Source: JALYXS01 sp051003795
GTDB lineage: Bacteria > Acidobacteriota > Terriglobia > Bryobacterales > Bryobacteraceae
DNA: 39,776 bases
Direction: 5' to 3'
Assembly: GCA_051003795.1 (NCBI GenBank)
Contig: JBPCKZ010000146.1
Span: forward strand, 1-39,776
Shown here piece by piece: positions 15,172-23,727 of this stretch. Position 1 is the first letter of the stretch; each line of letters begins with the position of its first letter. Both the position numbers and the translations under genes were made by a program. The notes below the pieces were generated by a model, which ran no database searches, was not told the origin of the DNA, and was given only the letters and a program-made list of their open reading frames with translations.

Positions 15172-17667
15172 ATGAAGCGCAGTTTCAAACGCGATACGCT
15201 AATCGACTTCTTCTTCGATTTCGCCGAATCTCGAAAACAATTCCTGGTGCACGACGATGGTTATCGCGCTCGAAAATACACCTACCGTGAAGTCGCGCAA
15301 GCGGCCCTTCAATTCGCGCGCCGGCTGAGGGCAGCGGGTATCGCCCCAAACGAAAAGGTGCTCATCTGGAGCGAAAACCGGCCCGAATGGATCGTCGCGC
15401 TGTGGGGATGCCTGCTCGCCGGGATCGTCCTGGTGCCGGTCGACTTTCGGGCGTCGCCGGATTTCCTGCTCCGCGTGCTGAAAATAGTGAATGGCAAAGT
15501 GATTCTCGCCGGCGATGAAGTCGAGCCGCCGCCGGCCGCGAACATCTGGAAACTTGCCGGGCTCGAATGGCCGCGCGATGCCGGCGCGATCGCCCCCGTT
15601 TCGATCGCCCCCGCTTCGATCGCAAAAGACACGCTCGCCGAAATTGTCTTCACGTCCGGTGCAACAGCCGATCCGAAGGGCGTCACCATCACGCATCGCA
15701 ACGTGCTCGCCAACATCGTGCCGGTGGAAAGGGAAATCCGAAAATACCGCAAGTACGGGCGGCCCTTTGCACCGATCCGCTTTCTGAATCTGCTGCCGCT
15801 GAGCCATATGTTCGGCCAGGCGATGGCCGCTTTCATTCCCCCGATGCTGCCGGGCGTCGTCGTTTTCATGCACGGTTACAACCCGCGCGATATCGTGCGC
15901 CAAATTCAATCGCGGCGCATTTCGGTGCTGGTCTCGGTGCCGAAAATTCTCGACGTCCTGCGCGAATACATTCTCCAGGTCGCGCCGGAATCGGGCGAAC
16001 CTCCGCCGGCGAAAATGCATTGGATGCGCCGCTGGTGGCATTACCGCCGAATCCATCGCATGTTCGGGTGGAAATTTTGGAGCTTCGTGGTTGGCGCGGC
16101 GCCGCTCGATCCGAAGCTCGAGGCGTTCTGGTCGCAACTCGGTTTCGTCGTGATCCAGGGTTACGGATTGACCGAGACGGCGCCGATTGTCACGCTCAAT
16201 CATCCGTTCGATTCAGCCAAGGGAAGTGTCGGGAGGCCGATCGCCGGCGTCGAAATCAAGATCTCGCCCGAGGGCGAAATTCTGGTGCGTGGCGAAAACG
16301 TAACCTCGGGATATTTCAATGCTCCCGAGTCCGCTCGATTCGAAGACGGCTGGTTCCATACGGGCGATATCGGCGGCATGGATGAAAACGGCCGATTGCA
16401 CATTCGCGGCCGCAAGAAAGAAATGATCGTGACTGCCGACGGCCTGAATATTTTTCCCGAAGATGTCGAGCGGGCGTTGAACGAAACGCCCGGCGTTCGA
16501 GATTCCGCCGTCATTGGCGTATGGGACGGACCCGAAGAGCGCGTTCACGCGGCGCTCGTTTTGGAGCCGGGAGCCTCGCCCGAGCGCGTCGTGCGGGACG
16601 CCAACGCAAGGCTCGAACCTCATCAGCAGATTCGTGGCTACTCGTCGTGGCCCGGTGAAGAGCTTCCCCGAACCGAGGGAACACGCAAGCTCAAACGCGG
16701 CGAGCTTCGGAAGTGGGCCCAGGGCGGGGCGCAAAGTGAAACAACGCCGGCGGCGCCTTCTTCCGGTGGACTCGAATCGATCCTCGCCAAATACGCGCAT
16801 GGCCCAATCACGGCGGAGACGAGCCTCGCGGACTTGGCGCTAAGCTCGCTCGATCGCGTGGAATTGCTAATGGCTCTCGAACGGAAAGGCGCGATCGACG
16901 AGGGATCGTTCACGGGCGCGCGCACGGTTGGCGACTTGCGAACTCTCGTCGAGCGAATGCCCGCGCAAACAACCTCCCCGCCGCTCCAGTTTCCGTCGTG
17001 GAACAGGAGTCTCGCGGCACGATGGGTCCGCCGCTTTAGTCTGCCGGTCTGGATTCTCCCGCTCGCCCGCGTATTCGCGCGTGTTCGGGCCGAGGGCTTG
17101 GAAAATCTCGAATCGATAAGAGGCCCCGTGCTGTTCGCAGCGAATCATCAGAGCTTCTTCGATGGACCCGCGATTCTGGATGCGCTTCCCGCGCGATGGC
17201 GTTATCGCGCGGCCCCAGCGGCCGCGAAGGAATTCTTCCACGCTCACTTCAATCCACGGCAACATACCCGTCTCGAATGGTTCACCAGCAGCCTGAATTA
17301 CTATCTCGCGGGGCTATTCTTTAATTTGTTCCCGATACCTCAGCAGGAAGCGGGAGCGCGAGAGACGCTGCGCTACATGGGCGATCTCTCCGGCGACGGC
17401 TGGTCGATTCTGATTTTCCCGGAAGGCAAGCGCACCGAAACCGGCGAGATCGGGACATTTCAGCCTGGAGTGGGCATGATCGCTTCGAGACTTGGCCTGC
17501 CGGTCGTGCCTGTTCGGCTGACAGGGCTGGATCGCGTTCTGCATACGACGGCAAGATTCCCGACGCGCGGACCCGTGACCGTAAAGTTCGGCGCACCGAT
17601 CCGGCTTGAGGGAGAAGATTACGCCGCGCTGGCGAAACAGGTCGAGAACGCGGTGCGATCTCTTTAG
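15172..17667 (+). CDS. Fusion of acyl-CoA/ACP synthetase, acyl carrier domain and PlsC-type acyltransferase
   Basis: The 831-residue protein has three parts. Residues 1-510 form an AMP-forming ligase: phosphate loop VFTSGATADPKGV near 160, YGLTETAPIV near 330, GWFHTGDIGG and RGRKKEMIVTADGLNIFPED, and the catalytic lysine region EGTRKLKRGE. Residues about 535-605 form a carrier domain with ALSSLDRVEL, where Ser559 is the likely phosphopantetheine site. Residues about 625-831 form a lysophospholipid acyltransferase with NHQSFFD (Asn658, His659) and FPEGKRT (749 on). E. coli Aas joins an acyltransferase and ligase for lysophospholipid repair; here a carrier lies between and the order is reversed. 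Probably peripheral membrane. It follows xerC by one base. Confidence 0.88.
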   Translation: MKRSFKRDTLIDFFFDFAESRKQFLVHDDGYRARKYTYREVAQAALQFARRLRAAGIAPNEKVLIWSENRPEWIVALWGCLLAGIVLVPVDFRASPDFLLRVLKIVNGKVILAGDEVEPPPAANIWKLAGLEWPRDAGAIAPVSIAPASIAKDTLAEIVFTSGATADPKGVTITHRNVLANIVPVEREIRKYRKYGRPFAPIRFLNLLPLSHMFGQAMAAFIPPMLPGVVVFMHGYNPRDIVRQIQSRRISVLVSVPKILDVLREYILQVAPESGEPPPAKMHWMRRWWHYRRIHRMFGWKFWSFVVGAAPLDPKLEAFWSQLGFVVIQGYGLTETAPIVTLNHPFDSAKGSVGRPIAGVEIKISPEGEILVRGENVTSGYFNAPESARFEDGWFHTGDIGGMDENGRLHIRGRKKEMIVTADGLNIFPEDVERALNETPGVRDSAVIGVWDGPEERVHAALVLEPGASPERVVRDANARLEPHQQIRGYSSWPGEELPRTEGTRKLKRGELRKWAQGGAQSETTPAAPSSGGLESILAKYAHGPITAETSLADLALSSLDRVELLMALERKGAIDEGSFTGARTVGDLRTLVERMPAQTTSPPLQFPSWNRSLAARWVRRFSLPVWILPLARVFARVRAEGLENLESIRGPVLFAANHQSFFDGPAILDALPARWRYRAAPAAAKEFFHAHFNPRQHTRLEWFTSSLNYYLAGLFFNLFPIPQQEAGARETLRYMGDLSGDGWSILIFPEGKRTETGEIGTFQPGVGMIASRLGLPVVPVRLTGLDRVLHTTARFPTRGPVTVKFGAPIRLEGEDYAALAKQVENAVRSL

Positions 17668-17706
17668 CCGGTCCCCGCCGGTATACTGAAACCTAGCCCT
17701 CCACGT

Positions 17707-19815
17707 ATGCGCAAACGCTTTCTCTACGCGTCGGCGATCGTCATTCTCTTGATCTCGATCACGCTCGTCGTGTGGCAAGGATCGTTTAATTTCGGACCAT
17801 ACGCGCCGGCCGATCCCGAACAAACCTTCATCCTCTGGGCCGTTTCAACTCTGATTTTCGTTTTGATGGTCACGCTCGGTTTCATTCTGGTGCGCACCGG
17901 AGTAAAGCTGTACATCGAGCGGCGCAGCAACCGCGAAGGCTCCCGGATCAAGACCAAGCTGGTCTTGGGAGCGCTGGCGTTAAGCTTCATGCCGGTGTTC
18001 TTCATGGTTCTTTACAGCGTGAACGTGCTGAATCGCAATCTGGAAAAGTGGTTCACGCGGCCGGTCGAGGCGGAGCGCTTGAACTTCATTCAGATCGCCC
18101 AAGCTCTTAAGAAAGAAATGCAGGAGAAAGTGGACGCTCAGGCCGCGCTACTGGCCGCGTCTCCCGAAGCCCGGCTGCAACTCGCGGGCGTTCGGCCCGT
18201 GGATAATTATTTGAAGAAGTTTTGCGACGAGCACAAACTAGTCGCGGCGGAGGTGCTTGCGCTCCAGGGCCAAACGCCCATTACAGCTTGGGGCACGATG
18301 CCCAAGCAGGCGGCAAAAAACGGCGATATCGCGTTTGCGCGGCATCCCGTGTACTTCGCCGGAAGGGAACTCGGCTCGGTGGTGTTGGCCGCGCGCGTTC
18401 CGCTTGACGTGGCGCGGAAAGAGCTTGAGATCGAATCGTATAACGCGGCATACGGCGAGCTGAGCTTGCAGCGTAAAAATATCCGGCAGACTTCGCTCCT
18501 CTTACTCGCGCTGATCAGCCTGTTCGTCCTGTTCGTGGCAACGTGGATCGCGTTGTTCCTCGCGAAACAGATCAGCGTGCCCATCGCGGCCCTGGTGCAC
18601 GCGGCCGAACAGGTCAGCAAAGGGAATTTGCAGTACCGCGTGGAAGTGGGCGCTATCGACGAATTAGCGGGATTGGTGCGCGGCTTCAACCAGATGACGT
18701 GCGAGCTCGAAGCGAACGGCAAGGAACTCGACGCGCGCCGCCGCTTCACCGAGGCGATCCTCGAAAGCATTCCCACGGGCGTGATCTCCGTGGGCGCGGA
18801 TGGGACGATTCAGCGGGTAAACCGGGCATTGCAGCGCATTATGCCCGGTGCTTCCGCGGGGACGGGCGCGCGTTTGGAGGATCTGTTCGGGCGCGAGGAC
18901 GCGGCCGAAGTCCGCTATTTGATGAAGCGGGCGCGCCGCACGGGGCTTGCATCGCACCAACTCGACTTGAAATCGAATAGCCAGACGCAACATCTGGCGA
19001 TCACCGTCTCGGCGCTCGAAGAGAAGCTAACCTCGGGCTTCGTCATGGTTCTCGAAGACACCAGCGACTTATTGCGCGCGCAGAAGGCGGCCGCGTGGAG
19101 CGAGGTCGCGCGGCGTGTCGCGCATGAGATCAAGAATCCGTTGACGCCCATCGTCCTTTCGGCGGAACGCATAATGCGGCAACTTCCCCGAACGGCCTTG
19201 GCGCCCGAGGTGGAAACGATTATTCGCGAATGCGCGGAGACGATCGTGAACGAGGCGCAATCGGTGAAGTGCCTGGTCGATGAATTTTCGCAATTTTCCC
19301 GCTTCCCCGCCGCGCAGCCGCAGCGCTGCGACCTGAACGAAGTTGTCGAGAGCGCGCTGCAGGTGTTCGCGGGTAGGCTGGATGGAATCGAGATCCTCAC
19401 CGGGTTTGCGCCGGGTCTTCCGGCGGTGAATATCGATCGGGAACAGTTCAAGCGCGTGGTGGTGAACCTCGTCGATAACGCGGCCGAGGCAATGCAGGAT
19501 TCTTTGGTGAAGCGGCTTTACATCGCGACCCAGCCAGGCGCGCCCGACACCGTCGAGCTGATCGTTGCGGATAGCGGATGCGGCATCACGCCCGACGAGC
19601 GGGAAAAATTGTTTCTGCCGTACTTTTCGACCAAAGGGCGCGGTACCGGGTTGGGTCTCGCGATCGTCAACCGCATTCTCTCGGATCACGGCGCCGAAAT
19701 TCGCGTGGAGGACAACGTTCCGGCGGGGGCGCGATTCACCATCGAGATCGCGACGTTCGTCGAAACCGCGATCGATCCCGGCGCCCCCAGCGCCGAGCCG
19801 GCCATCGCCGTATGA
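17707..19815 (+). CDS. ntrY: NtrY-type membrane sensor histidine kinase
   Basis: The 702-residue protein has three N-terminal membrane helices (FLYASAIVILLISITLVVW; FILWAVSTLIFVLMVTLGFI; LVLGALALSFMPVFFMVLYS), an extracytoplasmic region to about residue 258, a fourth helix (LLLLALISLFVLFVATWIAL), a HAMP domain, a PAS domain (AILESIPTGVISVGADGTIQ) and the kinase core. The phosphorylated histidine is His473 in RRVAHEIKNPLTPI; the ATP site has NLVDNAAEAM near 590, DSGCGI near 622 and GRGTGLGLAIV near 645. This layout is that of NtrY, partner of NtrX. A TATACT at 17682-17687 may be a -10 box. The gene overlaps the regulator by ATGA. Confidence 0.93.
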   Translation: MRKRFLYASAIVILLISITLVVWQGSFNFGPYAPADPEQTFILWAVSTLIFVLMVTLGFILVRTGVKLYIERRSNREGSRIKTKLVLGALALSFMPVFFMVLYSVNVLNRNLEKWFTRPVEAERLNFIQIAQALKKEMQEKVDAQAALLAASPEARLQLAGVRPVDNYLKKFCDEHKLVAAEVLALQGQTPITAWGTMPKQAAKNGDIAFARHPVYFAGRELGSVVLAARVPLDVARKELEIESYNAAYGELSLQRKNIRQTSLLLLALISLFVLFVATWIALFLAKQISVPIAALVHAAEQVSKGNLQYRVEVGAIDELAGLVRGFNQMTCELEANGKELDARRRFTEAILESIPTGVISVGADGTIQRVNRALQRIMPGASAGTGARLEDLFGREDAAEVRYLMKRARRTGLASHQLDLKSNSQTQHLAITVSALEEKLTSGFVMVLEDTSDLLRAQKAAAWSEVARRVAHEIKNPLTPIVLSAERIMRQLPRTALAPEVETIIRECAETIVNEAQSVKCLVDEFSQFSRFPAAQPQRCDLNEVVESALQVFAGRLDGIEILTGFAPGLPAVNIDREQFKRVVVNLVDNAAEAMQDSLVKRLYIATQPGAPDTVELIVADSGCGITPDEREKLFLPYFSTKGRGTGLGLAIVNRILSDHGAEIRVEDNVPAGARFTIEIATFVETAIDPGAPSAEPAIAV

Positions 19816-21173
19816 GCCCGCGGATTCTGATTGTCGACGATGAGCCCGGCATCCGGCAATCGTTGCGCGGCGTTTTACAGGACGAGGGCTACAACGTTCA
19901 GTTGGCCGAGAGCGGCGAAGCGTGTCTCGAAGATCTGGCGCGGCACGATCGCGAAGTAGTGCTGCTCGATATCTGGCTGCCCGGAATGGACGGCCTCGAT
20001 ACGCTCTCGCGCATCCAGGAGATTCCGTTCGCGGACCGTCCGGCGGTCGTCATGATCTCCGGCCACGGCTCGATTGAAACGGCCGTGAAAGCCACGAAAC
20101 TCGGCGCCTTCGATTTTCTCGAGAAGCCGCTTTCCATACAGAAGATTTCCGTGGTGGTGAAGAACGCGGTCGAGCACCGGCGGCTGCACTTGGAAAACAG
20201 CCGCCTGAAGCAGGATGTGGATTCGAAATACCGGATCATCGGCAACAGCGTCCCGATGAAAGCGCTGCGCCAGCAGTTGGGATTGATGGCGGGCACCAAC
20301 GGCCGCGTTCTGATTTACGGCGAGAGCGGGACCGGCAAGGAATTAGTGGCGCACGCAATTCACGCGATGAGCCCGCGCGTGATGCAATCGTTTATCGAGG
20401 TGAATTGCGCGGCGATCCCCGAAGAATTGATCGAGAGCGAGCTTTTCGGACACACCAAGGGGAGCTTTACCAGCGCGCACGAAGGCAAGGCCGGAAAATT
20501 TCAGAAAGCCGACGGCGGCACGATATTTCTGGATGAAGTCGGCGACATGAGCTTGCGCACGCAAGCGAAAGTTCTGCGCGCGCTCGAAGAGCAGCGCTTT
20601 GAGCCGGTGGGCGCACACGATTCCATTCAGGTGGATGTGCGCGTGGTGGCCGCGACCAATAAGAATCTGGAAGAAGAGATCGAGCGCGGCAATTTTCGCG
20701 AAGACTTGTTTTACCGGCTGAACGTAATTCCGTTTCACGTGCCGCCGCTGCGCGATCGCACCGAGGATGTTCCGCTGCTGGCGGAATATTTCTTGCGCGA
20801 GTTCACCACCGCCTATGGGCGCAAGCCGAAGGAGCTGACGCCCCAGGCTTTCGACGTTTTGCAAAGCCACCACTGGCCTGGGAATGTTCGCGAGTTGAAG
20901 AATTTGATCGAACGGATTGTGATCCTGAATCCTCAGGCGCGCGTGGATGCCCGGCATATCCCGCTCGGGGCGGCACGCCGCCCGGCGACGGAGCGTCCGG
21001 CGGACCGCTTCGGCAGCTTGCAGGAAGTGCGCGAGGCCGCGGAGCGCGAGTACATCCTGAAAAAGCTCGATGAGACGAACGGAAACGTGACACGCACGGC
21101 AGAGCTGCTGGGGCTCGAGCGGAGCAATCTGTACCGCAAGATGAAGACGCTGGGGATTGGGCCGAAAGAATAA
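19812..21173 (+). CDS. ntrX: NtrX-type sigma-54 response regulator
   Basis: The 453-residue protein has a receiver domain (Asp9, Asp10, phosphoacceptor Asp53 in LLDIWLPGMDG, Lys105), a AAA+ domain with Walker A GESGTGKE (170-177) and Walker B GGTIFLDEVGDM (235-246), and a C-terminal Fis-type helix-turn-helix (GNVTRTAELLGLERSNLYRK). The loop that touches sigma-54, normally GAFTGA, reads GSFTSA (217-222). The fifth position, corresponding to Gly219 of NtrC, is changed to Ser. With NtrY it forms a two-component system; in other bacteria NtrYX answers to nitrogen, redox or envelope signals. Targets cannot be read here. It starts in an ATGA overlap with ntrY. Confidence 0.93.
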   Translation: MSPRILIVDDEPGIRQSLRGVLQDEGYNVQLAESGEACLEDLARHDREVVLLDIWLPGMDGLDTLSRIQEIPFADRPAVVMISGHGSIETAVKATKLGAFDFLEKPLSIQKISVVVKNAVEHRRLHLENSRLKQDVDSKYRIIGNSVPMKALRQQLGLMAGTNGRVLIYGESGTGKELVAHAIHAMSPRVMQSFIEVNCAAIPEELIESELFGHTKGSFTSAHEGKAGKFQKADGGTIFLDEVGDMSLRTQAKVLRALEEQRFEPVGAHDSIQVDVRVVAATNKNLEEEIERGNFREDLFYRLNVIPFHVPPLRDRTEDVPLLAEYFLREFTTAYGRKPKELTPQAFDVLQSHHWPGNVRELKNLIERIVILNPQARVDARHIPLGAARRPATERPADRFGSLQEVREAAEREYILKKLDETNGNVTRTAELLGLERSNLYRKMKTLGIGPKE

Positions 21174-21284
21174 GGCCCCGGGCGTCTTTACGACTGGCAT
21201 GTTTGCCTAGTATCGTGAAAGAATATTGCGCAGCGGCTCGAATTTGAGCCATGATCGTTAATTCAAACGCGGGAGATCGCATTC

Positions 21285-21758
21285 ATGCTGGAACGAAATA
21301 AAGAAAGTTATACGCCGGGAGCCACGCCGGTTCCCCCGGCCGCCACGCCGAAGCCGTACGCCACCGGACCGGGTCCGGACGTTGCCATGATTGGCCGGGC
21401 GATGACGATTATCGGCCAAATTCAAAGCAAGCAGGATATGTACATCGACGGTGACGTCCAGGGTTCGCTGGAACTGGATGGGTGCCGTCTTACCGTCGGG
21501 CCGAACGGAAAGGCGGATGCGGGAGCGAGGGCGAGAGAAATAATCATCCTCGGCTCCGTCAACGGAGATGTGGATGCGAGCGACAAGCTCGCGGTCAGGC
21601 AGGGCGGGCGCCTGGTGGGAAATATTCGGACGGCGGGAGTAATCATCGAGGATGGCGCGTACTTCAAGGGCAGCATCGATATCGTAAAGAGGCAGAACGA
21701 AGCCACCGTGGCGGAGCCGTCGGCGCGCGCGGCCGGCGGAGGTAATCAACCGGCGTGA
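21285..21758 (+). CDS. bacA: Bactofilin (polymer-forming cytoskeletal protein)
   Basis: The 157-residue protein has a proline-rich, disordered N-terminus (TPGATPVPPAATPKP), a bactofilin core of short right-handed beta-helix turns (MTIIGQIQSKQDMYIDGDVQ, LELDGCRLTVGPNGKADAGA, IIILGSVNGDVDASDKLAVR, GGRLVGNIRTAGVIIEDGAY) and a disordered tail. Bactofilins assemble into nucleotide-free filaments at the inner membrane and place peptidoglycan enzymes, affecting cell shape. GGGAGA at 21271-21276 is a good ribosome site 8 bases before the ATG. The stop overlaps the next start as GTGA, so it is probably made together with the SPOR-domain pseudokinase. The symbol is given by analogy with characterised bactofilins. 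Confidence 0.92.
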   Translation: MLERNKESYTPGATPVPPAATPKPYATGPGPDVAMIGRAMTIIGQIQSKQDMYIDGDVQGSLELDGCRLTVGPNGKADAGARAREIIILGSVNGDVDASDKLAVRQGGRLVGNIRTAGVIIEDGAYFKGSIDIVKRQNEATVAEPSARAAGGGNQPA

Positions 21759-23107
21759 CACCAGCTTCGAAGCGCATGCCGGGAATGACGACCGATCTCT
21801 GGAGGCAATGCGAAGGCGCGCTGGTCGACGGGCGATATCCATTGCTCAGGCGCCTCGGCAATTCCGCCCACGGCGCGGCGTTTGCAAGCGAATCCGGCGA
21901 CGGCGGCAAGCAGGTCGTCAAGCTGATTGAGGCGGGCGATTGCCGGCCTGAGACCTTGCTGGCCAATTGGTCCGCCATTTCTAAACTCTCCGATCCGCAT
22001 TTGACCCGCTTGTTGGAATCGGGGCGTTGCGAAATCGCTGGAACGCAGTTCGTGTATGCGGTGATGGAGTGGGCGGAGGATAATCTCGGCGGCGTCCTCG
22101 CAACTCGTCCTCTCGAAGAAGTCGAAGTTCGAGACACGCTCGAACCCGCGTTGCTGGCCTTGGGTTTTTTGCATTCAAAGGGCTTCGTCCATGCGGCAAT
22201 CAAGCCATCGAACATCATGGCCACCGGTGACCGGCTCCTACTGGCGAGCGACAGCATAACTCCCGCCGGCCAGCCCAACAGGTCGCGCGTACCCGGAGCT
22301 TACGATCCGCCGGAGTGGAAGGAAGGTCAAGCGGCTCCGGCAACCGATGTTTGGGCGCTTGGGCTCACGGTATTGGAATGCTTCACGCGGAGACTGCCCG
22401 AGGGAGACGCCCAAAACATGGCGGCGAGTTTGCCCGGTCCGTTCGCGGATATCGTCCGGCATTCGCTGGCGCGAGATCCGCAAGAGCGGTGGACGGTGGC
22501 GCGGATCGCGTCGCGACTTCGAGGCGATGTCCCGCAAACGGCGGGCACGCCCGTGCCGGAGCCATCCGAAAAACAAGGGAGCAAATGGCTCTATCCGGCG
22601 ATTGGGGCGGCGGCGATCGCCGCCGTGGCGCTGTTTGCGTGGCTCGGTGGCAACAGTGCCAATTCACCCGCGCCGGCTCGACCCAAGCCCGTGGAATCCC
22701 GGGCCGCGGCAGGCGGGACAAAATCGGCGATCCCGGCGCCCGCGCCGGAAGCGCCGCCCGCGGCCGTGCCGCCCCCATCGTCGCCCAAGCCCAACCCATT
22801 CGGCGCGCGGCCGGATCGTATTCCGGCCCGCGCGGCCAACAGGCGGCCCACGCCGGGGGGCGAAGTCTGGTATGTAGTCGCGGCGACATACCGCAAGCGG
22901 AACGATGCCGAAAAGAGGGCTCGCGAGATCGCGCGGCAATGGCCGAAATTCAAGGCGGACGTGTACGCTCCGCCATCGGGCCAGGGCTTTTATCTAGTGC
23001 TGCTTGGCGCCAAGGTCTCGCAGGATGAGGCGGCGCAAATTCAGCAGCGGGCGGTGGCCGCCGGACTCCCGCGGGACACATACATCAAGAAGTACCCGCC
23101 GGAATAG
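21755..23107 (+). CDS. Predicted pseudokinase with membrane helix and SPOR domain
   Basis: The 450-residue product starts at GTG (21755) in a GTGA overlap with bactofilin; ATGs at 21776 and 21785 are alternatives. Residues about 25-258 look like a Ser/Thr kinase fold: ATP lysine Lys56 in VVKLIE, hinge YAVMEWAEDNL, and DVWALGLTVLECF late in the domain. The HRD motif, expected around 146-148, reads HAA followed by IKPSN, so the catalytic aspartate is alanine. The DFG aspartate may persist as Asp166 in ASDS. A membrane helix follows (WLYPAIGAAAIAAVALFAWL), then a proline/alanine-rich linker and a C-terminal SPOR domain (VWYVVAATYRKRNDAEKRAR to the end) that in this family binds denuded peptidoglycan. 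It probably links cytoplasmic bactofilin to the wall. Confidence 0.85.
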   Translation: MTPASKRMPGMTTDLWRQCEGALVDGRYPLLRRLGNSAHGAAFASESGDGGKQVVKLIEAGDCRPETLLANWSAISKLSDPHLTRLLESGRCEIAGTQFVYAVMEWAEDNLGGVLATRPLEEVEVRDTLEPALLALGFLHSKGFVHAAIKPSNIMATGDRLLLASDSITPAGQPNRSRVPGAYDPPEWKEGQAAPATDVWALGLTVLECFTRRLPEGDAQNMAASLPGPFADIVRHSLARDPQERWTVARIASRLRGDVPQTAGTPVPEPSEKQGSKWLYPAIGAAAIAAVALFAWLGGNSANSPAPARPKPVESRAAAGGTKSAIPAPAPEAPPAAVPPPSSPKPNPFGARPDRIPARAANRRPTPGGEVWYVVAATYRKRNDAEKRAREIARQWPKFKADVYAPPSGQGFYLVLLGAKVSQDEAAQIQQRAVAAGLPRDTYIKKYPPE

Positions 23108-23633
23108 CGTCGGCCATCCGCCGGTATTTACGCAGCAACTCATAAATCACGACTCCGCCGGCGGTGGCCACGTTGAGCGAATGCTTTGTCCCGAGCATGG
23201 GAATTCGCACGTGCGTGTCCGCAAGCCGCGCGATCTCCGGCTGAAGACCTACAATCTCGTTCCCGAAGATCACGCACACCGGAAAGCGCGGCTGCCAATC
23301 GAACAGATCCACCGCGTGCAGGCTCGTTTCGACCGCCGCGATTTCATAATGCCTCGCGCGCAATTCCTTCGCGATCCGAACCGGTTCCGAAGAATGCTCC
23401 CAAGCAACGGTTGCCTCGGCGCCGAGGGCCGTCTTCGCGATCGACTTGTGCGGTGGAGATCCCGTAATTCCGCACAGGTACAGCTTCTCGATCGCGGCGG
23501 AATCGGCGGTTCGAAAGAAAGCTCCGACATTGTACAAGCTGCGCACGTTATCGAGCAGGACGGCCACCGGGAGACGGCCGATCCGAAGATACGGCTCGGC
23601 GGCAAGCGTGACTCGATATGGGACGCGGTCCAT
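23085..23633 (-). CDS. SpoU/TrmH-family RNA 2'-O-methyltransferase
   Basis: The 182-residue protein from ATG at 23633 has the knotted SPOUT methyltransferase motifs: motif 1 LDNVRSLYNVGAFFRTADSA, motif 2 VIFGNEIVGLQPE and motif 3 IPMLGTKHSLNVATAGGVVI. The family methylates the ribose 2'-OH of tRNA or rRNA with S-adenosylmethionine. It lacks the extra N-terminal substrate domain of RlmB, so it is a short TrmL/TrmH-type member; the target is unknown. The frame is open further upstream, but the extra residues are low quality and reach the divergent glycosyltransferase gene. Its 3' end overlaps the convergent pseudokinase gene by 23 bases. Confidence 0.88.
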   Translation of the reverse strand: MDRVPYRVTLAAEPYLRIGRLPVAVLLDNVRSLYNVGAFFRTADSAAIEKLYLCGITGSPPHKSIAKTALGAEATVAWEHSSEPVRIAKELRARHYEIAAVETSLHAVDLFDWQPRFPVCVIFGNEIVGLQPEIARLADTHVRIPMLGTKHSLNVATAGGVVIYELLRKYRRMADAIPAGTS

Positions 23634-23727
23634 CGGAATGATGGTATAAGACTCGCATGATCGGATTGCGTCCCGGCTTGATTTGCCTCGCGCACTCCCG
23701 CGTGCGGCACATCTCAGGCACATAGGC

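Noticed and set aside
15199..16203. A 334-codon minus-strand open frame
   Set aside because: Antisense shadow of the AMP-ligase domain, with no domain or ribosome site.
21192..21208. A sigma-54 promoter before bactofilin (TGGCATGTTTGCC)
   Set aside because: The GG and GC elements are only 7 bases apart instead of 10, so the -24/-12 spacing is wrong.
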